DNA of 64,000 nucleotides from Candidatus Binatia bacterium (GTDB lineage: Bacteria; Desulfobacterota; Binatia; HRBIN30). This document shows positions 37,539-46,018 of this stretch, piece after piece. The stretch's first letter is position 1, and each line of letters opens with the position of its first letter. Where the stretch lies: contig JAKLJW010000001.1 of the NCBI GenBank assembly GCA_023150935.1, positions 186,001 to 250,000 on the forward strand. Direction: 5' to 3'. The position numbers and the translations under genes were made by a program. The notes below the pieces were generated by a model. The model searched no databases. It had not been told where the DNA came from and saw only the letters and a program-made list of their open reading frames with translations.

Positions 37539-38966
37539 CTACTTGCCGTACACGATCACCAGTCGGATCTCGGTGTCGGTGGGCAACTCCGGACAGTAGA
37601 CCGCCATGGTCCGGCGTTCTTGAATCTTGCCCCAATGCTCGTTGCGCCGGTCGATGAGGAAGTACCGGTAGTGGGCGCGCATCAGCAGCTCTTCCGGGGG
37701 CGACTCCAGCACTTCGAGCCGCAGCCCGGTCAGGTACGACTTCTCGAGCTTCGGCATGTCTTCGAGGGCCGTGATCTTCCCCTTGTCCTGAAGCAGGTCC
37801 AGCAGAGCGTTCGGCGCGAGATCGCTGCGGATCGCAAGGTAGTAGCGGTTGTCGCCGGCGAAGAGCTGCTCGTCGATGGCCGCCGCGGAAAAGTACTCGC
37901 CGTCGTAGCGGAGCTGGACGTCGGTTACCGGTCCGGTCGTCATCTCGGTGAGCAGCATGCCGATACGTCGTGACGCGAGATCGAAACACGGGAAAAGCTG
38001 GTCGTGCCGGTACGGCGGTAGCGCGTCCTCCTGACCGGTGGCGCCGAGGACCGAGACGCTCCCCGAGTAAGTCGAGAGCTCGCCGACGAGCTGGCGCAGC
38101 CGCGCGTAGACCACGTGCGGCGGGGTATCGCCCACTTCCAGGTCGTGGTGCAGGACTGGAATGTAGCGGTTCACGGTCTGCATCATCAGCAGGAAACCCA
38201 CGTCGCGCGAACCGAGCTCCACGATCTCGCCCCCGCGGCGGCGGCGATACTCGGCGAGTTCGCGGCCCTTTGCCGTGAGCAGATCGCGAATCTCGCGCAC
38301 GATCCCTTCGAGTACCGGCGAGGAGCGCACGGTGATCGCCGGCGGAATGTAGCGCTTCGAGAGCACTCCGCCGCGGCCGTCGGCGGCGCGCAGTACTTCG
38401 GCGATCTTCACCAGCTCGTAGTCCTGGGAGCGGGCGACCGGGACATCGTAGAGCAAGTGTACGTCGTAGCCCAGGTAGTGTACCTCGCACGTCTGGTCTT
38501 GAGCGGCGCCGAGATCGGCCACCGAGCCGCTCTCGAGGAAGTAACGCCGGTGACTGGGTCCCTCCCGAGTCGGGCGGCCTGCGGGGGCCGCACCCGTGGC
38601 CTGCTCGACGTTGCTGCCTTCGGGTTGGAGCCGGCGGATGGCGAGGTATACCGATAGCGGCTTGCCGCCGGCGTCGAGGTCGCCTTCGAAAGAGCGCGGC
38701 TCGACCCGCGCATTGCTGGGTGCGGCGTCGCCGCGAAACCGCAGCAGCGTCCCATCCCAGGTTACGACCTCGCAATGCTCGATCTGGAAAACGAAGTTCT
38801 GCAGGGCAAGCTCGGTGACCGCCAGCGAGCGCACCCCCCAGCAGAACGGGACGAAGAGGCGGAAGTAGCGGTGCAGGCAGGCCTCGTGGTACCAGTCCTG
38901 TTGCTGGAAATGCTGCGGTTCCAAGAACATCCCCTGTCCCCAGAAGACAGGGCGTAACGGCTCCAT
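37539..38966 (-). CDS. tssK: T6SS baseplate protein TssK
   Basis: 475 residues, a normal size. The N-terminus has the family signature VFWGQGMFLEPQHFQQQDWY. Three-domain layout as in characterised TssK: shell domain to ~180, central four-helix segment (~190-310), C-terminal receptor-binding-like head (~330-475, with PGYEL-type DRRNEHWGKIQERRTMAVYC). TssK links the baseplate to the membrane complex. First gene of tssK-tssL-tssM and divergent from the fused sheath gene; the 218-bp gap 38967-39184 should hold both promoters. Confidence 0.95.
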   Translation of the reverse strand: MEPLRPVFWGQGMFLEPQHFQQQDWYHEACLHRYFRLFVPFCWGVRSLAVTELALQNFVFQIEHCEVVTWDGTLLRFRGDAAPSNARVEPRSFEGDLDAGGKPLSVYLAIRRLQPEGSNVEQATGAAPAGRPTREGPSHRRYFLESGSVADLGAAQDQTCEVHYLGYDVHLLYDVPVARSQDYELVKIAEVLRAADGRGGVLSKRYIPPAITVRSSPVLEGIVREIRDLLTAKGRELAEYRRRRGGEIVELGSRDVGFLLMMQTVNRYIPVLHHDLEVGDTPPHVVYARLRQLVGELSTYSGSVSVLGATGQEDALPPYRHDQLFPCFDLASRRIGMLLTEMTTGPVTDVQLRYDGEYFSAAAIDEQLFAGDNRYYLAIRSDLAPNALLDLLQDKGKITALEDMPKLEKSYLTGLRLEVLESPPEELLMRAHYRYFLIDRRNEHWGKIQERRTMAVYCPELPTDTEIRLVIVYGK

Positions 38967-39184
38967 CGTGGACCTCCGGGCGCTCTCGAATACCGGGCAG
39001 GCCGGCGGCGAGCGCCGTCCGTCTCACTCCCCTAACCTGATGACGGCAGTTGTATCCACGATTGCAACCGGGTGCGCAAGAGCCGTTGCCGGCAGAGAGT
39101 CGGGCGGCGCGGGTACGGTCGGCGCGCGGGTTGTGATAGGGGCAACGCCGGCGCCTCTGGCGCAAAGGTCGCGGAGGGATTGAT

Positions 39185-41059
39185 ATGGCGCAAGAGGTCG
39201 GTCAGCGGCGCGGCGGACGCGGCCGGGTCCCGCGGGTACAAATCGCTTACGATCTGCGCATCGGCGGGGAAGATCGGCGCAAGGAGTTGCCGTTCGTGGT
39301 CGGGGTGCTGGGCGACTTCGCGGGTAACCCGGACCCACCGTTGCCGCGGTTGCGCGAGCGGATGTTTGTGGACATCGGTCGCGGCAACCTGAACGCCGTG
39401 CTCGACGGGCTACGGCCGCGGCTGACTTTCTCGGTCCCCAACCGGTTGGCCCCGGGGGACAGCAAGCTCGCGGTCACGATCCGCTTTGGGACACTCGAGG
39501 ATTTCGGCCCGGAAGCGGTGTCCCGGCAGGTCATGCCGCTACGGGCGCTCGTGAGCCTGCGGCGCCAACTGGTCGCCCTGCGCGAGGCCGGACGCCGCGA
39601 CGGCTCGCTCGAGTCGCAGGTGAAGAAGGACGGCGATGCGCGGGCGTTGGCGGCGGCGCTGCAACGGTGCGGCGAGGTCCCACCGCCGGCCGGACCGGCG
39701 TTCTCCGACGCCCTGCAAGACCTGGCCAGCGCCGCGTGTGGGGGGGCCGACCTCGATGCGGTCCTCAGTGTGCGAATCGCCGATATCGACGTTCTCGTGT
39801 CGGCGCAGGTTAACGAGATCCTGCACGCTCCCGCCTTCCAGCGCCTGGAAGCGGCATGGCGCGGGGTGGCTTATCTCGTGGCGCAGACCGAGACCAGTCC
39901 GGCCCTCAAGGTGCGCCTCCTGCAAGTGTCCAGGGCGGATCTGGTGCGCGATCTGGAGGGCGCCAGCGAGTTCGACCAGAGCGCGCTCTTCAGGAAAGTC
40001 TACGAGGAGGAATACGGAATTCTCGGTGGCGAACCGTTCGGCGTGCTCGTGGGCGACTACGAGTTCGGGCGTCATCCGCAGGACTTCGCGCTCCTCGATC
40101 GCGTGGCCGGAGTGGCCGCGGCCGCGCATGCGCCGTTTCTCGCCGCCGCCGGCCCGGCGCTGTTCGGCTGGGAGAGCTTTGCGCAGCTCGGTCTGCCTAC
40201 CGACCTCCCGCGCCTGTTCGGCAGCACCGAGTACGTCAAGTGGCGGGCGTTCCGCGACATGGAGGATGCCCGCTACGTCGGACTCACCCTGCCGCGTATC
40301 CTGCTGCGCGAGCCGTACGACAGCGAGACCGTCGAGGTCGGTTCTTTCGTCTTCCGGGAGGACGTCGAGGGGCCGGACGCCGCGAAGTACCTGTGGGGCA
40401 ACGCCGCGTTTGCGCTCGGCGCGCGGATTGCCGAGGCGTTTGCCCGCACAGGCTGGAGCGCCGCGATCCGGGGTGTCGAGGGCGGGGGGCTGGTGCGCGG
40501 GTTGCCGAGTCCGTCGGTGGAGACAGACGCGGGCCACGTCGTCGTCAAGGGTCCGCTCGAGCACGCCGTAACCGAGGAACGGGAGAAGGCGCTGGCCGAC
40601 TGCGGCTTCGTGCCGCTGGCTCAATGCAAGGGCACCGACTTCGCCGTGTTCTACAGTGTGCAGTCGTGCCAACGCCCGCGGCCGTACGACACCGACGAGG
40701 CCAATGCCAATGCCCGCCTGTCCACGCAGCTTCAGTACATCCTCGCAACTTCCCGGTTCGCGCACTACCTCAAGGCGATGATGCGCGATAAGACCGGCAC
40801 GGTCACCGACCAGCGCCAGGCGGAGGACTATCTCAACCGCTGGCTCATGGACTACTGCCTCGGAAACCCCGAGAGCGCCGACCTCGAGGCGCGCGCCCGT
40901 AAGCCGCTGAAGGACGGACGCGTAACGGTACGCGAGGCTCGCGGTAAACCCGGTAGTTACGAAGCGGTGATTCACTTGCAGCCCCACTTCCAGCTCGATG
41001 AGCTAACGGTGGCGCTGCGGTTGATCACCGAACTACCGCCGCCGGTGGACCGGCGCTGA
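39185..41059 (+). CDS. tssBC: Fused T6SS contractile-sheath protein TssB-TssC
   Basis: One uninterrupted 624-residue frame carrying both sheath subunits. Residues ~15-150 are TssB/VipA (KELPFVVGVLGDFAGNPD, RLTFSVPNRLAPGDSKL, DFGPEAVSRQV). Residues ~175-624 are TssC/VipB (DVLVSAQVNEILHAPAFQRLE, ASEFDQSALFRKVYEEEYG, GVAAAAHAPFLAAA, RYVGLTLPRILLREPY, HYLKAMMRDK). Between them is a ~25-residue linker without a stop or internal start candidate. TssB (about 160) and TssC (about 490) are normally separate; their summed length fits the fusion. The ATG follows GGAGGGATTG. No hcp or tssE follows, as an IS remnant begins within 300 bp. Confidence 0.95.
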   Translation: MAQEVGQRRGGRGRVPRVQIAYDLRIGGEDRRKELPFVVGVLGDFAGNPDPPLPRLRERMFVDIGRGNLNAVLDGLRPRLTFSVPNRLAPGDSKLAVTIRFGTLEDFGPEAVSRQVMPLRALVSLRRQLVALREAGRRDGSLESQVKKDGDARALAAALQRCGEVPPPAGPAFSDALQDLASAACGGADLDAVLSVRIADIDVLVSAQVNEILHAPAFQRLEAAWRGVAYLVAQTETSPALKVRLLQVSRADLVRDLEGASEFDQSALFRKVYEEEYGILGGEPFGVLVGDYEFGRHPQDFALLDRVAGVAAAAHAPFLAAAGPALFGWESFAQLGLPTDLPRLFGSTEYVKWRAFRDMEDARYVGLTLPRILLREPYDSETVEVGSFVFREDVEGPDAAKYLWGNAAFALGARIAEAFARTGWSAAIRGVEGGGLVRGLPSPSVETDAGHVVVKGPLEHAVTEEREKALADCGFVPLAQCKGTDFAVFYSVQSCQRPRPYDTDEANANARLSTQLQYILATSRFAHYLKAMMRDKTGTVTDQRQAEDYLNRWLMDYCLGNPESADLEARARKPLKDGRVTVREARGKPGSYEAVIHLQPHFQLDELTVALRLITELPPPVDRR

Positions 41060-41250
41060 GTTACGCCGAGTAATGTGACAGCACCCTCCAGTGCCGGCCG
41101 GGTTCCACGTCGTCTGGTAGCGATCGAGACCCGGGCACATTGCCTTGTCGAAAGGTCATCGAGACCGAGCTTACGGGAGGGCGAGGCTCCCGCCAAGCCG
41201 CGACGGTCCGAGGACGGCTCGGCGGGAGCAATCTTTCGTTGACACGCGCT

Positions 41251-41363
41251 TTGTCCGCGCTGCATACGGGCTGTGAAGGGGCGATCGTAAAGAGGAGGGG
41301 GATGGCGGGCAACGTCCGAGACTCGATCTTATGTCAAACAGGGCGTTTGTACCGGCTATCCGC
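41251..41363 (+). repeat. 113-bp direct repeat, copy 1
   Basis: Begins TTGTCCGCGCTGCATACGGG and ends at the point where IstA homology resumes. It matches 44402-44514 in the same orientation with only two mismatches (A/G at 41266, C/G at 41352). The first 33 codon bases of the istA fragment frame lie inside it. The remaining 41060-41250 after tssBC holds no gene I can support, only a CGGGAG/CTCCCG hairpin near 41174. Confidence 0.95.
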
Positions 41364-41654
41364 TCGCTGATCTTTCGCCGGGCCTATGACGCACTGACGG
41401 CGCGGCGCGATGCGTGGAAGGCGGACCTGGAATACTTGCGCATCCTGCACCTGGCCGCGTCGACGATGGAGCACGACGTCGAGCAGGCTCTGGGGCAGGT
41501 ACTGGAGGCAGGCCAGTGTCCCGAGGTCGAGACCCTCAAGCGGCTGGTGGCGCCCGAGACCATCGCCGTGCCGGTGGTGGAGATCCCGGCGGTGGATTTG
41601 ACCAGCTACGACCACCTGCTCACGGCTGAGCTGGGAGCGGCCCATGAAGCGTAG
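41331..41654 (+). pseudogene. istA: C-terminal fragment of IS21-family transposase IstA
   Basis: 107-residue frame. From residue ~12 it matches the extreme C-terminus of IstA (RRAYDALTARRDAWKADLEYLRILHLAA-type segment). The DDE catalytic core and helix-turn-helix (about 350 residues) are missing. The first ten residues come from the 113-bp repeat, so the apparent start is a chance fusion. It ends with the normal 11-bp overlap with istB. Confidence 0.85.
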
Positions 41655-42426
41655 CGATCTCACACAGAGCCTGGGGTTGCTGCTTGGTGGGCTCAAGTTA
41701 CCCGCGTTCGTCGCGTCCCACGAAGCGTTCGCCCAGCAAGCCGAGCGCGAGGGGTGGACCCACGCGGGGTACCTGCGGCGCCTGGTCGAGCTGGAAATCA
41801 CCGAGCGCCGCCAACGCCGCATCGAGCGCCTGCGCAAGGGCTCGGGCTTGCCCACCGACAAGACCTTGGGCGCGCTCAAAACCGAGAAGCTCCCGGCGAA
41901 GGTCCGTCGACAGGTGCCGGCGCTCTGCGAGGGCGGGTTCATCCAGCGGGCCGAGAACGTCTTGGCGTTCGGGTTACCGGGCCGCGGCAAGACGCATCTG
42001 CTCGCGGCCATCGGTCATGAGCTGGTGCAGCGCGGCTATGCGGTGCTCTTCGCGCCGGCATATCGGCTGGTGCAACGGCTGCTCGCGGCCAAGCGCGATC
42101 TGCTGCTCGACCGTGAACTCAAACGGCTCGACGCCTACGACGCCTTCATCCTCGACGATCTCGGCTACGTTCAGTAGGACCGCGAGGAGATGGATGTGCT
42201 CTTCACGTTTCTCTCCGAGCGGTACGAGCGCCGCAGCGTGATGATCGCCAGCAATCTGGTCTTCTCGCAGTGGGATCAGATCTTCAAGAACCCGATGACC
42301 ACGATGGCCGCCATTGACCGCCTGGTGCATCACGCCATCATCTTGGAGATGACCGGGTCGAGCATCCGCGAGGAAGAGGCCAAGGCGGGTCGGCGCGGGG
42401 CATCGGGCAGCGAGGGGGCGCCGTGA
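41644..42426 (+). pseudogene. istB: IS21-family helper ATPase IstB, interrupted by one stop codon
   Basis: The AAA+ helper of IS21 transposition, 260 codons if read through. Walker A FGLPGRGKTH near residue 114, Walker B AFILDDLGYVQ near 168. Codon 178 is TAG where family members read Gln (usual GYVQQDREE), so a single C-to-T change explains the stop. The frame then continues normally (EEMDVLFTFLSERYERRS, SNLVFSQWDQIFK, AAIDRLVHH) to TGA at 42424. Without readthrough the product lacks the C-terminal half of the ATPase. Confidence 0.9.
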
Positions 42427-42717
42427 CGCCCGTGGAGCGAAATCTCGTGGCACATGCCTTCGGGAACCCCTCGGGGCCAAAAACGACCCGCCCAGAGCGC
42501 GCTGGATCGACGATCGCGGGGTGCCGCGGGGTCAGCTATCCCCCCGAAATCACCCATCGCCGCCGCGCGGCCCGACGCTGGGGAGGCACTCCAGTCGCAC
42601 TCCGGTCGCCCTGCGGGCTCCCTCCGTGCTCCTTCCGTGCCCCCCCAGCGTCGTCGGAAAGGAGGACACCTACCGAAGAGATAATCAGCCAACCGGAAGA
42701 TTCGTAACGTTGGACCT

Positions 42718-42790
42718 ATTGGCGATGGGGAAGTCTAATTGTCGCCGGTGGGGAAAGGTAATTGACGTTCGCCAATTGCCATCGCCGTTC
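42718..42790 (+). repeat. IS21-type right-end internal repeats
   Basis: Two imperfect copies of a GGCGATGGGGAAGTCTAATT-like unit (starting near 42719 and 42746, the second GGTGGGGAAAGGTAATTGACG) lie ~290 bp after istB, as in the multiple transposase-binding repeats of IS21-family ends. From 42427 to 42717 and from 42791 to 42987 I see no gene. Confidence 0.6.
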
Positions 42791-42987
42791 CCCTTCGAAT
42801 AGAAGCTCCAGAGGAAGCAACGAGGGTGCAGCGCGGACCAGTTCAACAGGGTTCTCCCGTCATCCGGCCGGCGCCCGTTTTTCTCGTCGCACGCGCACGA
42901 GAGGCCGGATGGCGGAAAACCCCTCGTCGTTAGGGGGCGCAGCTGGAGTTCTCCACGTCCATCCCGATCGTCGATCGAATCTACGGC

Positions 42988-43533
42988 GTGGCGGCGTCGC
43001 GTGCGACGGCGCGCAACCTGGCCGTCGCCGCCGTCATCTGGGCTGCTTCGGCCCTCGGGGTCGTGGCGCTGCAGTCACACGTAACCGCTCATAGCGGCGG
43101 TCGGGCCGTTCCCGACGTCATTCCGTTCTACACGCCCCATCAGCTCTTCGATCTCCTGGAAGAGTACGGCGAGCCGGGGCGCCGGGCCTTCCTCTACTTC
43201 ACATTCTATGACCTCTACTATCCCCTTGTCGCCTACGGCACGGTCTTGATGTTGCTGTGCGCCTTGCTCCGCCCTTTTGTCTCGCGCCGGCCCGCGTGGC
43301 GCACCGCGGTGCTTCTTCCCATCGTTGGGCTTGCCGTAGAGCTTTTTGAACAGTTCGGTTTCCTGCTCGCCCTGGGCACCTTCCCCAGCCGTTGGTTTTC
43401 GCTTGGTGTCGCGCTCTCCGCTCTCAGTGCTGCCAAGTTCATTCTACTTGGGGCATTGCTGGTCCTTCTCGGCTCCCTTGTCGGGGCCCGGGCAGTTCTG
43501 CGCGTGCACCGCCCATCAAGCCGCTGCAGCTGA
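42988..43533 (+). CDS. Hypothetical membrane protein (four predicted helices)
   Basis: 181 residues from a GTG start with only a weak ribosome site. Predicted membrane segments at ~10-28 (LAVAAVIWAASALGVVAL), ~75-95 (LVAYGTVLMLLCALL), ~105-128 (TAVLLPIVGLAVELFEQFGFLL) and ~140-168 (SLGVALSALSAAKFILLGALLVLLG). A Tyr/Phe-rich loop (FLYFTFYDLYYP) lies between helices 1 and 2. I do not recognise the family. It lies between the IS21 remnant and a toxin-antitoxin pair. The composition is compatible with a real gene. Confidence 0.6.
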   Translation: MAASRATARNLAVAAVIWAASALGVVALQSHVTAHSGGRAVPDVIPFYTPHQLFDLLEEYGEPGRRAFLYFTFYDLYYPLVAYGTVLMLLCALLRPFVSRRPAWRTAVLLPIVGLAVELFEQFGFLLALGTFPSRWFSLGVALSALSAAKFILLGALLVLLGSLVGARAVLRVHRPSSRCS

Positions 43534-43667
43534 TTTGCGCCGGCACAGCCGTCCCGAGCAACGCCGCCCGCCGCTCCGAGCCTCGAAGGGCGATCTCAAC
43601 CGGACACGTGCACCCGGGCGTCGAGCCGGTTCCTGCTGGGATGAGGCTTGCCGTGGGTGGTCCCTTC

Positions 43668-43683
43668 ATGTACATGTGTACAT
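43668..43683. promoter_or_regulatory. Palindromic operator directly abutting the antitoxin start codon
   Basis: ATGTACA-TG-TGTACAT, a perfect 7-bp inverted repeat with a 2-bp centre, ends one base before the GTG start of the Phd-like antitoxin. Autorepression by binding of the antitoxin or the toxin-antitoxin complex is typical of such modules. Confidence 0.65.
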
Positions 43684-43947
43684 GTGAAGGCGTATAGCGT
43701 CTCCGAATTGCGCGAGCAGCTGGCTGCGGCCCTCGACCGTGCCGAGCGCGGTGAGGCCGTCGTCGTCGCGCGGCGCGGGCGCCGTTTCCGGATCGTGGCT
43801 GAGGCGAAGGTCCGAAAGGCCGGACGCGAGTCGGCATTCTTCGAGCTGACGGATCCGAACCTGCTGGAGAGAGGTTGGAGCTGGGAGTGGGCGGCACCGG
43901 CAGCGTCGATGCGCCTGGGCAGCCGCCGGCCACCGACACGGCGATGA
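43684..43947 (+). CDS. Phd/YefM-like antitoxin
   Basis: 87 residues from GTG 43684. The N-terminal ~50 residues are the DNA-binding Phd fold (MKAYSVSELREQLAAALDRA, then GEAVVVARRGRRFRIV). The C-terminal part (FFELTDPNLLERGWSWEW) would be the toxin-neutralising tail. No ribosome site is possible upstream other than inside the palindrome, so translation may be leaderless or occluded by the repressor. The stop overlaps the toxin start as ATGA. Confidence 0.75.
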   Translation: MKAYSVSELREQLAAALDRAERGEAVVVARRGRRFRIVAEAKVRKAGRESAFFELTDPNLLERGWSWEWAAPAASMRLGSRRPPTRR

Positions 43948-44315
43948 TCCTGCTCGACACGAACGCGGTCCTGTTCCTCCTCGCTGCCCACCCTCGAGCG
44001 GCGCCGTTGCGGGCGCACGCGGGCAGATTGCGCTTCAGCCCCGTGGTCCTGATGGAGATGCAGTTTCTGCAGGAGATCGGACGCGGGAAGTTTACCACCG
44101 ACAATCCGGTGGACGCCGTCGCCCGCGACGCGCGGTGGGAGGTCGACGATCCACCCCTCGCTGCGGTGGTTCGCCACACGCTCGACCTGCGTTGGACTCG
44201 TGACCCCTTCGACCGGCTGGTTGCCGCCCACGCGCTCTTCCGCAACTGGCGCCTGGCGACCTCTGATCGCTCGCTTCTTGACAACCTCCCAACGCACCTG
44301 ACGCTACCGCTCTGA
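43944..44315 (+). CDS. PIN-domain toxin (VapC-type ribonuclease)
   Basis: 123 residues. PIN-domain acidic residues are in place: Asp in MILLDTNAVLFLL, Glu in SPVVLMEMQFLQEIG, Asp in TRDPFDRLVAAHALF and Asp in ATSDRSLLD. Members cleave RNA in a Mg-dependent way and are blocked by the partner antitoxin. The start overlaps the antitoxin stop by 4 bp (ATGA), the classic coupling. Pairing of a Phd antitoxin with a PIN toxin is common. Confidence 0.82.
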   Translation: MILLDTNAVLFLLAAHPRAAPLRAHAGRLRFSPVVLMEMQFLQEIGRGKFTTDNPVDAVARDARWEVDDPPLAAVVRHTLDLRWTRDPFDRLVAAHALFRNWRLATSDRSLLDNLPTHLTLPL

Positions 44316-44401
44316 GCGACGGGTCGCGTTGACATACGGCATGCGGGACGCTGGCACTCTCGGAACGATTCCTTCAGTTTTCACGCAGCTTCGTACGGAA
44401 C

Positions 44402-44514
44402 TTGTCCGCGCTGCATGCGGGCTGTGAAGGGGCGATCGTAAAGAGGAGGGGGATGGCGGGCAACGTCCGAGACTCGATCTTATGTCAAACAGGGCGTTTG
44501 TAGCGGCTATCCGC
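44402..44514 (+). repeat. 113-bp direct repeat, copy 2
   Basis: Same orientation as 41251-41363, 111 of 113 positions identical. The gap 44316-44649 contains otherwise nothing I can assign. Just after the repeat, at 44593, a short frame begins MRDIRRYIWLR, faintly like the start of IstA, but it is too weak to call. Confidence 0.95.
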
Positions 44515-44649
44515 GCGCGGCTAATGTCGATAGGTGGCCTTATCGGAACTCCCGGCTTACGAACCAGATAGTCGCTTTAGGCGGACTGGACTATGCGCGA
44601 CATCCGTCGCTACATATGGCTGCGCTCGGCACCACTGGGCAGCGGCGAC

Positions 44650-45084
44650 TCAGCCAGCGCTCGGCGGCACAGACTGTCCGTGCCAGTTTTCGACCGCCAG
44701 GCCGGGAACTCTCTTGAACTCCCGAGTGTTGCCGGTCACCACCACGGCGTCGGTCGCCAGCGCGTGCGCGGCCAGCAGCATGTCCATCGCACCGATCGCC
44801 TGGCCACTTCGTTCCAGGTGCGTACGGAGGCGCCCGTAATGCAATGCGGCTTCTCCCGGTAGCAGTTCCAGTGGAACAATCCGCTGGAGTTTCGCCACCC
44901 GGTCGGCGGGCCGCTTCTCGCGCCTTGAAAGCGCTTTCTCGGCGCCGTAGCGGAGCTCGAGGAGCACGACCAGCGACAGTCGCAATTCACCCTCCTCGAT
45001 GGCGCGCGCCATCCGTACCGAGAGCGCAGGATCCCGCCCTCGGAGATGGAACGAAAACGCGTTGGTGTCCGGAAAGTAGATCAC
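44650..45084 (-). CDS. vapC: VapC-type PIN-domain toxin
   Basis: 144 residues. Acidic residues of the PIN site: Asp in MIYFPDTNAFSFHLRG, Glu in LVVLLELRYGAEKA, Asp in AIGAMDMLLAAHAL and Asp/Asn in VVTGNTREFKRVPGL, which together match the VapC pattern including the TNxxEFxRV end. Expected to be an endoribonuclease. It overlaps the VapB stop by 4 bp (ATGA) and is coded opposite to the first toxin-antitoxin pair. Confidence 0.88.
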   Translation of the reverse strand: MIYFPDTNAFSFHLRGRDPALSVRMARAIEEGELRLSLVVLLELRYGAEKALSRREKRPADRVAKLQRIVPLELLPGEAALHYGRLRTHLERSGQAIGAMDMLLAAHALATDAVVVTGNTREFKRVPGLAVENWHGQSVPPSAG

Positions 45085-45323
45085 ACCAACGGCTCGCGTG
45101 GACGGTCGGCGGGAGGGGCGTTGACTTCGGGAAACTCCGGACAGCTTCCCTCGAGCTTCGCGAATTCCCGGGCGCGACGCCGGTTGTCCTCGACGGGCTC
45201 GACGAGGATCCCGCGGGCCGTCTTCGAGAGCTTGGCCGTCGTCCCCGGCAAACGAAAGTCCTTAGGAAGCCGCAACGCCTGCGAACCGCCGTGCTGAAAC
45301 AGCTTCGCCGTCGTGGTCTTCAT
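45081..45323 (-). CDS. vapB: VapB-type antitoxin (AbrB/SpoVT fold)
   Basis: 80 residues from ATG 45323 (an in-frame ATG 12 bp upstream is possible). The swapped-hairpin AbrB motif is clear: TTTAKLFQHGGSQALRLPKDF, then GTTAKLSKTARGILVEPV. The C-terminus (FAKLEGSCPEFPE) would be the toxin-binding tail. It is the partner of the overlapping vapC. Confidence 0.85.
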   Translation of the reverse strand: MKTTTAKLFQHGGSQALRLPKDFRLPGTTAKLSKTARGILVEPVEDNRRRAREFAKLEGSCPEFPEVNAPPADRPREPLV

Positions 45324-45324
45324 G

Positions 45325-45340
45325 TATCTACGCATAGCTA
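45325..45340. promoter_or_regulatory. Possible VapB operator
   Basis: TATCTA-CGCA-TAGCTA, an inverted repeat with one mismatch, lies 2 bp upstream of the vapB start codon. AbrB-type antitoxins bind such short palindromes. Weak evidence. Confidence 0.35.
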
Positions 45341-46018
45341 CTTAACTTTTGGCAGTCAATTCGGCATGCATCGGCCGTCGAGTACAGGTCTGCCCACGAT
45401 CGGAGGAATGAGAAGCCGATCCCGCTTTGCTGACCAAAACGATGCGAGAGATTGTCGGGTCGGACCGTAAACATTCGGAGGCTGACGAGACACCCACGCC
45501 CGATTACGTTCGCACGTTCGCAACCGGCAATCGGGTGCGCCGGCGGCGGTCTGATGCGGCGGTTGTCCGAAACGTTTTCGCATCACCCGGAGTTCCCGAC
45601 ATCGACGTGTTCGCCGTGACGACAAAGCCGCGGGGTTAGTCGGTGCCGGGGTGTTCGGGCTGCCGGCGCTGTCCTCGGGGTGATCGCACAAGTCCGAGGG
45701 GGCCCGCTTGCCGCAGGGGCTCGCCGGTACAGGTCCGGGCGGCGCGGTCGCCAGTCAGGCGACCCGTGACTGGACGTGGTGGGTGTCCAACACCACCCGT
45801 TGGGGGGCAAGCGCTTCCCGTGCGACTTCATGTTTGAGCAGAGCCGTACCGAGGCGGGGCACTTGAGGTCGGAAATTGCGACCTCAAGTGTCTGGGTGGA
45901 TGACGCACGCCGCGGCATGCGTTCGCCGAGCATGAAACGGTCATGCTGGCGAGTGATCCACTGCGCCGATGCGACCCTTGGGCTCGACTGCGTCGCTGGG
46001 GCAGCGTATCATCGCGGC
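45341..46018. other. 678-bp region without a supportable gene; contains a perfect 12-bp hairpin
   Basis: Several short frames exist but none has a recognisable domain or convincing start. A perfect inverted repeat, CACTTGAGGTCG (45861-45872) and CGACCTCAAGTG (45880-45891) around a 7-nt loop, is the only clear structure. It may be an IS end or a terminator without a T-run. Confidence 0.5.

Larger units (their letters stand above)
41364..42790 (+). mobile_element. Truncated IS21-family insertion sequence
   Basis: Holds the istA 3' remnant, istB with a nonsense codon, and the terminal repeats of an IS21-like right end. The left end and most of istA have been deleted, with the deletion edge next to the 113-bp repeat. 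The element is therefore immobile by itself. The exact right terminus is uncertain by some tens of bases. Confidence 0.75.

Noticed and set aside
44593-44862. Frame starting MRDIRRYIWLR as an IstA N-terminus
   Set aside because: Only the first ~10 residues are faintly IstA-like and the frame runs antisense through vapC.
45427-45639. 70-codon frame in the accessory block
   Set aside because: No ribosome site, no domain, Arg-rich tail; looks like random open frame.
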